This document shows, piece by piece, positions 21,255-33,732 of a DNA stretch of 64,000 nucleotides. Below the pieces are notes generated by a model. The model was not told the origin of the DNA and did no database searches. It was given only the letters and a program-made list of their open reading frames with translations. The position numbers and the translations under genes were made by a program. The stretch's first letter is position 1. Every line of letters starts with the position of its first letter. Origin of the DNA: Phyllostachys edulis (lineage: Eukaryota; Streptophyta; Magnoliopsida; Poales; Poaceae); assembly GCA_036346405.1 (NCBI GenBank), contig CM070563.1, forward strand, positions 24,285,022 through 24,349,021, in the 5' to 3' direction.

Positions 21255-23526
21255 ATGGCATCAGATCGAGATCGATTCTCAGGTAAGCCACCGTATTTCG
21301 ATGGATCTGACTACATTTATTGGAAGACAATGATGGAGGTTTTTCTGCAAGCTCAAGGTAATGTCATCTGGCAAAAAGTTGAAAATTCTTATGAAGTGCC
21401 TACTGTGATTACTAACAACAATACTGCTGATGTTGAAGCAAATGCTAAGGCTAGAAATATTTTGTTGCAAGGTTTAAGTAGGAATGAGTTTGTTAGAATT
21501 GCTAATATAAAATCTGCTAACAAAATTTGGACAACTCTTGCTGATTATCATGAAGATTCAAAATCTATTAAAGGTGTTCGTCAAAATCAATTCAAAAAGG
21601 AGTATTCTAAGTTTGAAATGAAACCTAGAGAATCTGTAGATGCACTTTTTGATCGCTTCAGTAAAATCATTAGTGATTTGCAATCTGTTGATGTGATTTA
21701 TTCCGATTCGACAATGCTAGATGATTTTGAATGCTTTGGATATGTCTGTTTGGGAGGTCCTAGTCACTACAATCAATCACTCTGTTAATATGGAAACACT
21801 CACATTAAATGATCTCTATTCCAAGATGAAAACACATGAGATTGATATTTTGGCCAGAATAAACAAGTCAAATTCTTTGGGTTTAGTGACTAACCAAACT
21901 GACAGTTTATCAAGTTCTTCTAGTTTCTCTTTGTCTACTTTGAGTTCAATTTCAGATTAACAATTGGAGGAGATCCCAGAAGAACAACTTGTCCTCTTCT
22001 CAAATAGGGTGACTAAAGCAATTAACAATGTCAGATCAAGGAGAAGAGGAGGACCAGTTAGATGCTTTGAATGTGGTGAGCCAAACCACATTAAGGTGAA
22101 CTGTCCCAAACTGAGAGGTAAAGAAGCTAAGGATGACAAAGCACCAGCTCGGCGTTCAAAATTCAAATTTGATTCAAGCAAGAAACAAAATTATCGAAGA
22201 GCTGTCAACAAGGTGCTTTCAGCTCTTGAGGAGATTGGGTTAAGTGATGTTGATTCAGACAGCGATAATGAGGATGATCACAAGAAGGCAAAAGAGGTTA
22301 ATTCCACAGGGATGTGCTTTATGGCAAGTAGTGAAGAAATTAATGATAATGATGATCTCTACAGTGACCCTGATGAGGTAAAGCCCTCTTATGCTGATTT
22401 ATCTTGTGCTGTGCTAAAATTGACAAATGAGCTTAAAAAATACAAAAAGAAAGCAAAGAAACATGATCTTGTTGTTGATAGCTTGAATTCTGAAATTGAT
22501 AGACTTAAAGCTGCTATTCCTGATGATGAATCATGTGAATCATGTCAAGTTTTGCATTCTGAATTGAAAGTTGCTAGGTCTATACATGCTGATTTTGAAG
22601 AGTTAAAACTGGCACATGATTGTTGTAATGATAAGCTAAAACTTGCACATGTTGAAATTGAAAAACTGAAGTCTAGCTCAATTTGTTTAGAGCCAAGCAC
22701 TGTGAATGCTCAAATTAAAACTTGCTCTAATTGTGAACTGCTAGAAGCTAGTCTTAAGAGATCTCAGGAATCCATACAACAAATACTTTATCATAAGACA
22801 CTTTCTTGCACAAATTGTTATAAACTCACAACTGAAATTGATGCTTTGACTAGACAATTAAGTGAGTTTGCTGAAAAAGAAAAAATAGCTCAGTCTGTTG
22901 CTTCTAAGAAAATCTTGAATGGTTTTGTTAAGTGCACAACTTGTCCTGAATTGGCTAAAGAGAATGAATATCTTAAAGACACCTTGGAGAGGTTTTCTTT
23001 TGGCAAGAAAAATCTGAACATGATTCTAGACAGATCAAGAGTGAGTTCTAAAAAATAAGGTCTAGGTTTTAATTCTGCTGTTCATGCCAAGAATCACCCT
23101 CCCAAAGTTCTTAAGCTTCTAGAACCTGGAAAATTTGAAATTGAATCTGAACCTAAACATGTTGTGTTTAAATCTGCTGGTTTTGCAAAGGATTTGATTA
23201 CCAAAGTAAGCACTATAAAAGGAAAAGCTGAATTTTCATTTCAAGAAAAGTATCAGTGCACTTACTGTGGTAAAGAAGGTCATTTGGTTCAGTTTTGTTT
23301 TCAGAAAATAAAGAAAGAAAAGAGAGATAGACAAAGAAAGGTTTTTCAAGCTCCTGTTGCTTTCACTAAACAAAATGCTGCAGTTTTAGGAGCTTTTGCA
23401 CAAACTGACCGGAGGGATATTCAAAACAGAATTGTCTTTGTTGATCCTACTCGTCGTGTGTCACAGTATTGGGTTCCTAAATCATGTCTTACTAACCCCA
23501 GTACTGTGAGACCAATACTCTCTTAA
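21255..23526 (+). pseudogene. Gag of the copia element
   Basis: Starts at ATG 21255, after the PBS, with MASDRDRFSGKPPYFDGSDY. The frame shifts at about 21730 (to 21721-21960), then continues from 21964 with CFECGEPNHIKVNC, a CCHC knuckle. Next is a lysine/glutamate-rich stretch with many Cys pairs (to 23058, stop). A second knuckle CTYCGKEGHLVQFC lies in 23164-23526. Two knuckles and a long spacer are unusual against a plain copia Gag but known in SIRE-type elements. Gag would package the RNA. Confidence 0.85.
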
Positions 23527-24200
23527 ATGCAGGTACAACAGTTGAGGAAGGGGAACTTTTGGTTAGTTGATTCAGGTTGTTCTCGTCATATGACTGGTGA
23601 TTCAAAGTGGTTCTCCTCTCTCACTAAGGCATCTATTGATGAACTGATTACTTTTGGGGATGCTTCAACTGGAATTGTGATGGCAAAAGGTATTGTGCGT
23701 GTTAATGACAAGTTCATTCTCAAGGATATTGCTTTGGTAAGTAAATTGAAGTACAATCTGCTTTCTGTTTCTCAATTGATTGAAGAAAATCTAGAGGTAA
23801 GCTTTAAGAAACATGCTTGTAGGGTTTTAGACGCTTCTGGTGATCTTGTCTTTAACATCTCTAGTTTAGGGAAAGTTTTTAAAGCTGATTTCAATCATTC
23901 CTTTTCACCTAATGTTAGATGTTTGGTAGCTTCTGAATTTAGAGATATGTTCTTTTGGCATCGTAGACTAGGACATATTGGTTTTGATCATCTTGTTCGA
24001 ATTAGTGGAAATGATCTCATTAGGGGACTACCGAAATTAAAAAATGAGAAAGATTTGGTTTGCTCTCCCTGTCGACATGGTAAGATGGTTGCTGCTCCAC
24101 ATTTTTCCTATTTCTGTAATCATCACAGATGGCCCTGGACAATTGTTGCATATGGACACTGTAGGTCCCTCAAGAGTTCAATCTGTTGGTGGTAAGTGGT
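23527..24200 (+). pseudogene. Protease and pre-integrase zinc domain of the copia element
   Basis: WLVDSGCSRHMTGDSKWF carries an intact D-S-G protease motif. It is followed by the GAG-pre-integrase domain, with WHRRLGHIGFDHL and CSPCRHGKM giving the H-H-C-C zinc ligands. A frameshift near 24110 passes the reading to the integrase core frame (24044-24316). Confidence 0.85.
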
Positions 24201-25036
24201 ATATTCTTGTGATTGTTGATGATTACTCTAGGTACACTTGGGTGTATTTTATGGTGTCTAAGGATGAAGCTTTTGGTCATTTCAAGGATCTATTTCTCAG
24301 ATTGAATAATGAATAAAATGGTTCTGTGAAAGTAATAAGAAGTGATAATGGTACTGAGTTTAAGAATTCCTTATTTGCTTCTTTTTGCTCTGAACAAGGT
24401 TTGGAACATCAATTTTCCTCTCCACGTGTTCCTCAACAGAATGGTGTAGTTGAGAGGAAAAATAGAACCTTGGTTGAGATGGCAAGAACCATGCTTGACG
24501 AACATGCCACTCCTAGGAAGTATTGGGCAGAGGCTATTTCAACTGCTTGTCATGTCTCTAATAGAGTATTTTTGAGAGCCTCTTTGCACAAGACTTCTTA
24601 TGAGCTGAGATTTGGCAAAAGGCTTAGTGTCTCTCACTTCAGAGTTTTTGGTTGCAAATGTTTTATTCTTAAGCATGGTAATCTAGATAAATTTGAAGCT
24701 AGATCAACTGATGGCATATTTCTTGGATATCCTCTTCACTCTCGTGGCTATCGAGTGCTTAATCTTGAAACTAACAAAATTGTTGAAACTTGTGAAGTTA
24801 CTTTTGATGAGGTCAGTACTTGTTCTAGAACTGACATTTCAGGTACACAAGTTCAGGAGGAGTCTGAAAGCATATTCCTTAATGAAGAAGATGATCTTGA
24901 TTGTGTTAATGACTTTTCTCCCTTGCCATCAACTGCTGAAAATCAAGATCCTACTACTACTGTTGCGCCACCACAAGTGGATGGTCAAAATATTGAAGAC
25001 AGTACAGAACCTTCTGCACCTTTGAGGATTCAATGA
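24110..25036 (+). pseudogene. Integrase core of the copia element
   Basis: First catalytic D in HMDTVGP, second in IRSDNGTEF, E in NGVVERKNRTLVEMART. TAA at 24314-24316 stands where a Gln codon (CAA) would fit. The frame then continues 24326-25036 into the Ser/Pro/Thr-rich linker before RT. The core residues are intact. Confidence 0.85.
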
Positions 25037-26297
25037 CTTCATCCTCCGAGGCGATGATTGGTGATATTCATGTAAGGGTAACACGTTCTAAGTTTACTTC
25101 TCCGACTCACATGCTCATTCTGCTTTTGTTGCCTCCTTTGAGCCTAATGATGTAAGTCACGCTTTATCTGATGAGTCTTGGATCAATGCCATGCATGAAG
25201 AATTAGAAAACTTTGAGCGTAATAAAGTCTGGACCTTAGTTGAACCTCCTCATGGACATAATGTAATTGGAACTAAATGGGTTTTCAAAAATAAACAAAG
25301 TGAGGATGGTGTTGTTGTGAGGAATAAGGCTAGACTTGTTGCTCAAGGATTTTCTCAGTGGAGGGTCTTGATTTTGGTGAAACTTTTGCCCTCAGAGCAG
25401 GACTTGAAGCAATTAGAATTCTTTTAGCCTTTCTTTGCATCTAAAGGATTCAAATTGTTTCAAATGGATGTTAAAAGTGCTTTTCTAAATGGCTACATTG
25501 AGGAAGAAGTTTATGTTAAGCAACCACCTGGTTTTGAAAATCCTAAGTTTCCTAATCATGTCTACAAACTCTCAAAAGCTTTGTATAGTTTGAAGCAAGC
25601 TCCTCGAGCTTGGTATGAGAGGCTTAAGCTGTTTTTGCTAAAAAATGATTTTCAAATGGGCAAAGTAGATAAAACTCTTTTCACTTTTAGACATGGCAAT
25701 GATCTATTACTTGTTCAGATTTATGTGGATGATATCATCTTTGGGGGCTCCTCTCATGCCTTGGTTTCCAAGTTTTCAGATACTATGAGCAGGGAGTTTG
25801 AGATGAGTATGATGGGAGAGTTAACTTACTTCTTAGGGCTGCAAGTAAAACAGACCAAGCAAGACAATTTTATTCATCAAACCAAGTATACTAAAGACTT
25901 GCTTAAGCGTTTTGATATGGCAACTTGCAAACCCATCTCTACACCAATGGGGTCTACAACTATTCTTGATCCAGATGAAGAAGGTGAGATAGTGGATCAA
26001 AAAGAATATAGGAGTATGATTGGATCCCTACTTTATGTGACTACTTCAAGGCCAGATATACACTTTGCTGTATGCTTATGTGCTCGATTTCAAGCATCAC
26101 CTCGTGCATCTCATCGACAGGCTGTGAAAAGAATTCTCAGGTATCTCCAATCAACCTTAGAATTTGGTCTTTTCTATTCATCTTCATCCTGTCTTACGTT
26201 GCATGCATACTCGGATAGTGATTTTGCGGGGTGTAGGATTGATAGAAAAAGCACATCTGGCACTTGTCACTTTTTAGGCACATCACTAGTGTCTTAG
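25037..26297 (+). pseudogene. Reverse transcriptase of the copia element
   Basis: 25191-25427 has MHEELENFERNKVWTLVEPP and GTKWVFKNK. A frameshift follows, then 25455-26297 with QMDVKSAFLNGYIEEEVYVK, APRAWYERL and IYVDDIIFGG, the intact YVDD catalytic box. The 3' end passes into RNase H (YSDSDFAGCRIDRKSTSG). It stops at TAG 26295-26297, where the minus-strand copia F reads Trp (TGG). Confidence 0.85.
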
Positions 26298-26636
26298 TCC
26301 TCACGAAAACAATTTTCTGTTGCTCAATCAACTGCTGAAGCTGAGTATGTTGCTGCTGCTGCTAGCTGCTCACAAGTTCTTTGGATTTCTTCTACTCTTA
26401 GAGATTTTGGTTTAGAATTGGGTACTGTTCCACTCTATTGTGACAACACTAGTGCTATTCACATTGTTAAAAATCCAGTGCAACATTCTAGAACCAAACA
26501 CATTGATATCAGATTTCACTTTCTAAGAGATCATGTTGAAAAAGGTGATATTGTTCTTCATTTTGTTGAAACTGATTTTCAAATTGTCGATATTTTCACT
26601 AAGCCGCTTGATACTTCTCGATTTGTTCGCTTATGA
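26298..26636 (+). pseudogene. RNase H of the copia element, C-terminal part
   Basis: Beyond the stop the frame reads AQSTAEAEYVAAAASCSQVL, then LYCDNTSAIHIVKNPVQHSR and KHIDIRFHFLRDHVEKGDI, ending at 26636. This is the conserved end of copia pol, followed by the usual TTGAGGGGGAGT-like run. Confidence 0.85.
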
Positions 26637-27756
26637 GTAAATTGGGTGTTGTTCATCCTATGGGCTTATTTTGAGGGGGAGTTGTTAGTTAAAATTTCAG
26701 AAGCTTTGATGATTCTTTAAGTCCAAGCCATTGAAATAAAAGGAGTAGTAGAGCTTTCTTTATCATTTTTATTCATGTGCTATGTAGCCTTGATCTGGAC
26801 TGGTCTAATAAACTTTCTACATAAATAACTAAAGCATGACATGGCTAAAATCTTTGACTAGTTTGATTATTGGGATCACTTTGTGTTGTTTATTGAAAAG
26901 GATAATCTGATTTGTGAGTCCTATTCTAAGTCTTGGATTTGAAGCAATAAGGTCCTTCTTTTCAGTCCTGTGTTGCTCACTCAATTTGGCATGTTTTAAA
27001 AGATAAAAGGGTTGAGAAAAAGAATATGAAAAGATGTGTGCTTCAAGCATGCCATGCATAGCTGTGTATCAAAAAAAAAGGGTACATAACAGTGCTCAAA
27101 TGACAAGAAGTGTGCTTCAAGCATGCCATACCCAGCTATGTGTTTTTGAAATAAAAAATACACAAAAAGTGCTTCATCAAAAGAAGTATGCTTCAAGCAT
27201 GCCACCCTGGAAAAGATGTATGCTGCAAGCATGCCACATGCACATAAAAATTGAAAGTGAAGCAAAAGGATTATTCATGAGACTGTAGCTCATCCAGATT
27301 TAGAGTTTGTCTCACTGTTTGGCTTTTCACTTTTTGGTGACTTCTCTTTGTGGTCTTATAATCTTTTTAGTCATTGTGTGATATGCTTGTCATGAATCTA
27401 AATTGATTTATCATTCTGAAATACTTGTCTAGATATTGCTCTGTGATATATGCATTTATATGATCTTGATTAGCTCTACTCACCAAGTGGCTTGGTCAAT
27501 CCATTAAATAGACTTTCATAAAGCTTCTGGACTTTTACTCTTCCTGTTCCTTCTCTTTCTGCTCTTGATGATCACATTGCCAAAGGAGGAGAAAACTGAG
27601 AGAAAATCTACAAAAATTCTGCACAAATTTGATTTTCTACTGTTAAAGGAAGTCTTTCAGCTGTAGCTCACTTTGCTTGGCAGCTTTGACTCTTTGTCAA
27701 ATTTTTTTTTCACTCTCACTTCTCTGTTTATTGAAAGTACTGTCAATGTAGTCATC
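26637..27756 (+). other. Non-coding space between pol and 3' LTR
   Basis: About 1.1 kb, AT-rich. No env-like frame or membrane segment can be supported. It contains four copies of a 24-bp repeat (27031-27236). Confidence 0.7.
27031..27236. repeat. Four copies of a 24-bp repeat after copia pol
   Basis: 27031-27054, 27105-27128, 27181-27204 and 27213-27236 share the core TGTGCTTCAAGCATGCCA with one to three changes. The unit contains TGCTT-C-AAGCA and GCATGC, so each can form a small hairpin. Intervening sequence is not conserved. Confidence 0.75.
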
Positions 27757-27767
27757 AAGGGGCAGAT
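27757..27767 (+). other. Polypurine tract of the copia element
   Basis: AAGGGGCAGAT directly before the TGTAAGACC start of the 3' LTR. Confidence 0.8.
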
Positions 27768-29594
27768 TGTAAGACCAAGAGGTTTTTGGTCATGATATTT
27801 GATGATGAACACATTGACAATAAGCTAGACTTAGTCTCAGTACTTAATGATGAATATGTTGTCTCTGGAACTTGTTTGTGCTCTTCAACTGACTTGCATT
27901 TGAGTTCTGTCAATTTCTGCTGAAAATCAGTTCTTGTCAGGATTATCGGTAGTACCGGCTTTGTACATGCGGAACTACCGAAGTGCGGTATGACCGCTTG
28001 TGAGCGCGGTAGTACCGCAAGTCAGTGGAATTGAGAAAACGTTTGGACCGTTCTCTTGTGACCGTTGGATTTAGTTTGGACGATTGAGATCTTGTGAAAT
28101 GTTCGGACTTTCCGAAGAATCAATGGCTGATACCTTGGTCCGAATGGCTCAATTGATCTGGGCCGTCCATGTGGCCAAGAGCTTGAGTTCTGGACTTTTT
28201 TCTTTGACACGGTAGTTCCGGAGTTGTTGGCGCGGAACTACCGCGAACCGGTACAACCGTGTTTTTATTGCGGTAGTACCGCAAGTCATCCAAGTCTCTC
28301 TAGTCCGAAAGTGAAATCTATTTTGATCGTTGGTTTGACGTTTAACGGTGGAGATTTCGTGTGACGTTCGGACCATCCGAACATCCAACGGCTAAGATGC
28401 ATGGTCCGATCGGCCCATGAATCTAGAGCGTCCACGTGTCAAAGGACATTGTTCAGAGGACTTTGCGGATGTTTGTGGAGCGGTAGTACCGTGGGTTTGC
28501 CAGCGGTAGTACCGCACTTGGTTTTTTCAGAAAGAGAGCTCCTGACAGGTACTGTTAAGTCAATTTCGGTAGTACCGCAGATGTGAAACGGTATGACCGC
28601 AGGATGGTAATACCGCAGTATGAACGGCGGTAGTACCGCACAAAGGTATGACCGCAATGTTGCGGTATGGATTTTCCAGAAGCGATGTTTTTGGAAGTTT
28701 TGGAAGTTCTTGAGAATCGGTAGTACCGGTGTGTTTTGAGTGATGCGCTGCGTGTGATAACTGGGACGTATAATGGCGGTAGTACCGATTGTACTCTGGA
28801 AAGTTGTCGCTTTGGAGAATTGACTGCGGATTTGTTGATTTTATAAGCTTTATTTTGTTGCATAATGCATGATAGTGCTTATAGGTGTGTGTGCGCGCTA
28901 ATGGATGGTCAAGTTGGAGAACTTGTGCCAAGTTTTGGGTTTCTTTGATCTTTGCATGTGCAGGTTAGGTGTGAGGACGAATCACGGTCAGTGATGGAGT
29001 TTGACTCGGACTAGGATGGAGAATCTGAGGTCTTGGAAGTCGTGGATGTCAAGAAGTGGTTTGGATCGCGCTGGAGCACGTGGAGATCAAGGGGTATATG
29101 CTGGAAGCTACGGGATGGAGTCCTGGAGGCTTACGGTGTGGAGTTTTTGGAAAGACATGTTTGGAAGGAGTTCCAAATCTGGTTGTTTTGAGATAGAGTT
29201 CGTATTGGTGTCATGTTGGACGTGAATAGGACTCTAGCCTATAAGAAGAGGTAGAGGGTGGGCTTTGTGGGTGTGCAGATTTTAGGGTTTTTGACGATAG
29301 CTGTTTTTTGCTGTTTTGCTATGGTTTAGAGGTCTTTTGTGTTGGGGCTTTGAGGGGTGATTGCTGAACGCCTTGTAGACACAAATCAAGTTTGATATAA
29401 AGTTCAGATTCGTTCAACTTTGGTTCTTGATTTGTTGATCTTCTTTGTCTTTACCGAGGTGATACTTGCTGTGAAGTTTTTCAAGTCATCCAAAGAGTTT
29501 GCTGGAGTTCTTGATAACAAAAAGAAGTTGGAATTCTGGGGTCTATTCGCTACAATCATTCAACCCCCCTTCTGATTGCCATTACGATCCTACA
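27768..29594 (+). repeat. 3' LTR of the copia element
   Basis: 1,827 bp, near-identical to 19412-21231. The palindrome array lies at about 27950-28800 and the MSA-like site at 28384-28394. It ends GATCCTACA before the TSD AATCC. Confidence 0.95.
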
Positions 29595-30426
29595 AATCCC
29601 ATTACTTTTAAAGTCTAATACTTTGTTTGCAAATTGTGTGTGTGCATGCTTTTGTGTCAAATTTAATTTTTCTGATTAGAGGTAGCTATTCCTATTGCAT
29701 GGTTGCCCTTAAATTGTTATCCCTTGCCACTAACCATAAGTTATTAATGTCGCCGGTGAATTAGAGCCCGGTGATTGAATTATGCTCTTTTATTGTCTTT
29801 ATGGTGTCATGCTTAGAAATGCTTAGCTACCGGTAGAATTGGGCGGTCATCGACTTAGTCGATGATCTTGATCACACAAATCTTATTATTATTCCATTAT
29901 GTCCAGCACTTTGTGCTTTGTTAATTTGTAAAGTCAAAAACTGAAAACAAATTGTTATTGACTTGGGCACAATGGATGATGGTGTGATCTGTTGGGTGTG
30001 ATTGGAATGGTGCCTAAGTCCACAAGGACCGAGTTACTTGTGTCACTAAGACAAGTGATTATTGTGTGCTAACCACACAAGGGGGATATGGGACCTCTCT
30101 TGACTAAGTACTTTGGGGGGTGTTAATTAATGAGTCACGTGGTGGGTTGTATATTTGACTATATGCAACATTGGGACAGGAGGGGAGCACCAACACGGCT
30201 TGAGCTGACCGGTGTATCTTTCTCTTCGTATGGGTCCTTGGTGAGAGCCGAGGAGGCGTTTCACCAAGGGTTAACCCCCATACGCATGGCTCTTAATTAG
30301 CACAATCCATTGGAAATGTCTCGTAGGACTTAGCCATGCCGGCATACCAAAGGAAGTGTGCTAAATCATGTGGCGAAAAGGCGGTCTGGCGTGTGGGTAC
30401 ATTGGTACACCCCTGCAGGGTTCAAA

Positions 30427-30460
30427 CTATTCGAATAGCCTCGTCCTATGTTATGGACAT
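30427..30460 (+). other. Palindromic LTR block (C-plus)
   Basis: CTATTCGAATAG followed by a CG-rich stretch and ATGGACATGC, with CCCTGCAGGG just upstream. The same block occurs in every gypsy LTR of the window. Confidence 0.6.
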
Positions 30461-30772
30461 GCTTGGTAAGGTCGTGCAAGAACTAGACTATAACCTTTTA
30501 ATTAAAACTTGTTGTGGGTGGTATGAATGGGTAATTCATGCTATTGTTGTGGTGGCTATTGGGTTAGTCACTTCCAGATTGTTGTGGTCATTTATCTATT
30601 GTTACTCGCTGTTATTTGAACATTAAAAACAGATTGCAAAAATTGCTTTAAATGTATTACATTATTGCAAATGAAAACTTGCTTTATGCTGAAAATGAGC
30701 CTAGAGCCTTCTCTATTTGTTCAAGCTTGCATGTAGCTATGTATAGGCTGTTACACTACACGTAAGTCTTGC

Positions 30773-30790
30773 GAGTATATTTTTGTACTC
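30773..30790 (+). promoter_or_regulatory. Hairpin before the 3' splice site (C-plus)
   Basis: GAGTAT...GTACTC, six pairs with one T-G wobble, 28 nt before the acceptor AG at 30817-30818. Confidence 0.5.
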
Positions 30791-30818
30791 ATTTGCTTTG
30801 CTTAATTAATTGTTGCAG

Positions 30819-30877
30819 AAGAGGTTGATCCCCAAGGGATCGACTATCGTGAGACGGACTTCGACTTTGACGACTAG
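30819..30877 (+). other. Putative LTR exon 3 (C-plus copy)
   Basis: After TTGTTGCAG the frame fixed by exon 2 reads EEVDPQGIDYRETDFDFDD and TAG at 30875-30877. It is acidic like the other copies. The putative intron 2 is 1,244 nt once the copia element and its TSD are removed. Confidence 0.45.
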
Positions 30878-31552
30878 CTGGCGGCCCGGTCGGTTGCCTT
30901 GTGGGCTTAAAGGCAAACCGTATGGCTTTTATTTATCGCCATCTTATGGCTTTTGCTTCCGCTGTTTATTTAGCTCTTTAGCTTGTGATTTGGCCACTCG
31001 GCCCCTTTTATAAGAACTCTATTATGTATGTCTTTTATTTGGTTAAGTTCGTGCTTTGGTTCTGTGCTTGTATGGAATTGATGCATGATTTTGTAAAAGG
31101 GTGTGTGTACTGCACTCTTGGGAGGTACATATTTTCTCGAGGCACGGGATATTTTGTTTGTGATGCTAGGGTCAATTGGAAGACTAAGCTGTAACATCCC
31201 AATTTTCTGAGCTTTAAAAATCTTTTAAAGAGTTAGTAGGATAAAATTCACCATTTGGGTTTTATTTGATTTTAATTCAAAAGCTTAATATAGACTTTGT
31301 ACATCAAAATAATTTAATATGATTAAAGTCAACATCAACAATGGTCAAAACTATTTTATTTGGATCCTTAGGGCTTGGATATATTTTCCAGATTTTTTTG
31401 GAATTTTTCCAAGTTCATTTGCAATTTTCTATTGCTTATTTGAATTTCTAGTATTTTATTAAAAGGAAAAAGTTTTAAAATCTCAGATAAACCCTTGGGC
31501 CGAAACCCAATCCCTTTCTGTTCGCCGATCCTTTGTCGGCCCATCCTTTCCC

Positions 31553-31563
31553 CACCGTTGGAT
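31553..31563 (+). promoter_or_regulatory. MSA-like site in LTR S
   Basis: CCACCGTTGGA (reverse of TCCAACGGTGG), 331 bp upstream of the TATA box. D has the same 11-mer 316 bp upstream of its TATA (43139-43149) and E has TCCAACGGTCG at 41081-41091, 327 bp upstream. Confidence 0.45.
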
Positions 31564-31893
31564 CATCGCGAGACGATTGGATCGATCTCCCGCTTGTTCA
31601 CTTGGCATCCGCTGGCGTCACTAGCAGGTGGGCCCGCCGAGGTCGTCATCTCCGTTTCGGTTTCGTCCTCGCGAAGCCACGCTCGCCGTCCGCCATTGTT
31701 AAGTCTCCAAGCTCGATACGACAACGGAGAATTCCCAACTGAATCCCTTCTAGAAAATGTGCCAAATCTCATCCCTTATCTCACCGCATTCGTATCTGCT
31801 CTCAATTGGAACGGAATCGAACTCTATCTCCTAAACCGAAATGAACTCAAGAAATCCCAATTTGGGGATTCCTTATCCCGTGCCGCCCGGACC

Positions 31894-31903
31894 CTATAAA
31901 AGG
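31894..31903 (+). promoter_or_regulatory. TATA box of LTR S
   Basis: CTATAAAAGG in a GC-rich setting, followed about 25-30 bp on by a likely start region. Confidence 0.7.
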
Positions 31904-32803
31904 GCACCCCAGGATCGCATTGTCATCCGCATCCCTAACCCTCGCTCAATTCCACCCGAGAGCTTCAGCGCCGCTGCTAATTCGAGCTTTTAGGGTTTTG
32001 TCGCAACCGCGGTTTTTCTTCAATTCAGCCGCCGCCGGTGACGCCCTACCCTCGTGGTCTGCACCGTCGTGTTCACCGTCGCGTGGGCTACCTCCAGGGA
32101 CCACCCACATCGTCGGAGCCTCGCCGGAGAGCTCGTCCGACAACACCCGATCCTCTCCGCCACTTGGAGCTCGCCGCCGGCCGCCTCAGTCGTCCCCGAC
32201 CACCCGGGAGTACACCAAGAGGTGCGCAATAGCCTCAGCTACGCACTGGTACCATCCACACCCGCCGGAGCGCCGCCGTTCGCCGTGCCCTTGGTTCCCA
32301 AGCCTCCACCGCCGTCGATCTGACGTGGCAGCCTGCGTCAGTGTCCATCTCAGCAGCCGTGCGCACGTGTCGCCGACGTGTCACATGCGTGGCGCCAGAT
32401 CAGCGCAACGTGGGTGCGGGTTTGACACCCGAGCGATTTCCAGATCCAATCAGCTCGGTGGAGTTGGTCTACCGTGAGCCATCTCGCTGACGTGTGGGTC
32501 CGACATGTCAGATTTTCTTTATAATTCTTTAATTCCGAGCGCTGACGTCATCGTTGCGCAATAATCCGATTTTTCTTTTAAGAAATAATTCAGAAATTCG
32601 GAATAATCAGTTTTAGGGTTTTCTTTAGATTTTAAAACTTCCCAAGCCCATATCTTTTGCATCCGAACTCCGATTGAGCCCATTAAAATTTCTAAATTCA
32701 TCTAAATTCAAGATCTACCTATCTAAGATTTTTATTTAATTTTTGGAGTTTGTTTTGCCTTGTTATTTATTTGTTTTGTTTGTTTGTTTGTTTCATTTGC
32801 GAG

Positions 32804-32878
32804 TAAACGTCGATACTTCGGGAAGATTTGAAGAAGGAGTACCTCAAGAGCAAGATCAGTACTTAGACCTATTCCAAG
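32804..32878 (+). other. Putative LTR exon 2 (LTR S)
   Basis: 75 nt between acceptor TTTCATTTGCGAG and donor AAG|GCAAGT. The frame reads VDTSGRFEEGVPQEQDQYLD and ends CAA-G in phase 1. The first donor is probably at 32221/32222 (AAGAG|GTGCGC). Intron 2 would be 32879-34082, 1,204 nt. Confidence 0.5.
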
Positions 32879-33732
32879 GCAAGTTATACCTTTGATCATA
32901 TTGAACCCAGTTTTCAAAAGTTATATTGATTCAAAGTATTGCATTTACTTTAATTATTTATTTCAATGCTTTTGGGATTAGTTAATATCCAGTTTGTCAT
33001 GACCGCCTTGTCTAATTGTATGCCGTAATCTTTTGTCACCCTAGTTTGGTTAATTTAGTTGGTGCTAGCGTATTACCAACGTGGGTTGGTTAGATGCGAT
33101 TAGTTTGCTTAGCCATGCTACGAGTCACCATCTCATGTAGTTGCAAATATAAACTTGACTAAGTGACTATGGAACTATATGATAGAAACTGTGTGCTCTA
33201 TGTGCTATTACTCGTTGATGGCATATGTTGCACTTAACCAACAGGGTGGGAAAGGATTTAGACGGAGGCAAGTGGACTGTGTGATATTTTGGTGGAGCTA
33301 TGTGCATGGGCTTAATAACCTGTGTGCATAGGGATTTGTAGTTTAATTGGAAGTCTTACCTTGGTCAATTAAGGACTTAACTTTGTACGCCATTGAACTG
33401 AGCCTTTCGTACAACCACATGCCTGGTATGGGAAGAGCCTAACTTAGTAAGTTATGGAGTCTTGACATTGATTACTCAGGTAGTAGGATAGGCTGTGTGC
33501 ATGGGTGGAGGTGTGCTACCAGGTAGTCACATCACGGGGCGATTCGCCGTGTCCCTGTCCAACGGTGTGTGTTGGACTGACTTCCTATGTGGGGTTGTTT
33601 GACGGTTTGTAAGCACATTGGGGATGTCAATGTTAAGATGAAGTTTCTGAAACGTTTTGTTGCGGCTAGTGCTAGCTACACTAGTTGTATCTTGTGGGTA
33701 AAGTGTACAACCTCTGCAGAGTGTTAATCAAT

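Larger units (their letters stand above)
19412..29594 (+). mobile_element. Complete Ty1/copia element, SIRE/Maximus-like
   Basis: 10,183 bp with two LTRs of about 1.82 kb, a tRNA-Met primer binding site, gag, protease, integrase, RT and RNase H in copia order, and a polypurine tract. It is flanked by a perfect 5-bp duplication AATCC (19407-19411 and 29595-29599) inside LTR C-plus. A long space of about 1.1 kb between pol and the 3' LTR is where SIRE elements can carry an env-like ORF; none is present here. LTRs differ by a few percent, so the insertion is not very recent. Confidence 0.95.
29600..31189 (+). repeat. LTR C-plus, part 2
   Basis: Continues part 1 across the copia insertion. It contains the palindromic block (30427-30460), the hairpin (30773-30790) and exon 3 (30819-30877). 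Solo LTR S interrupts it at 31189; the last 30 bp are at 34425-34454. Confidence 0.75.

Noticed and set aside
26637..27756. Env-like gene after copia pol, as in some SIRE elements
   Set aside because: No open frame with a signal peptide, membrane segment or homology; only the short repeats are seen.
31495..32477. Long GC-rich open frames in LTR S (up to 185 codons), and similar ones at 16394-17251, 40327-41166, 43272-44031 and 51855-52820
   Set aside because: Several frames are open on both strands at once, as expected for GC-rich sequence. They sit around LTR promoters and are not conserved as proteins between LTR copies. Only the E frame entering exon 2 was kept, with low confidence.
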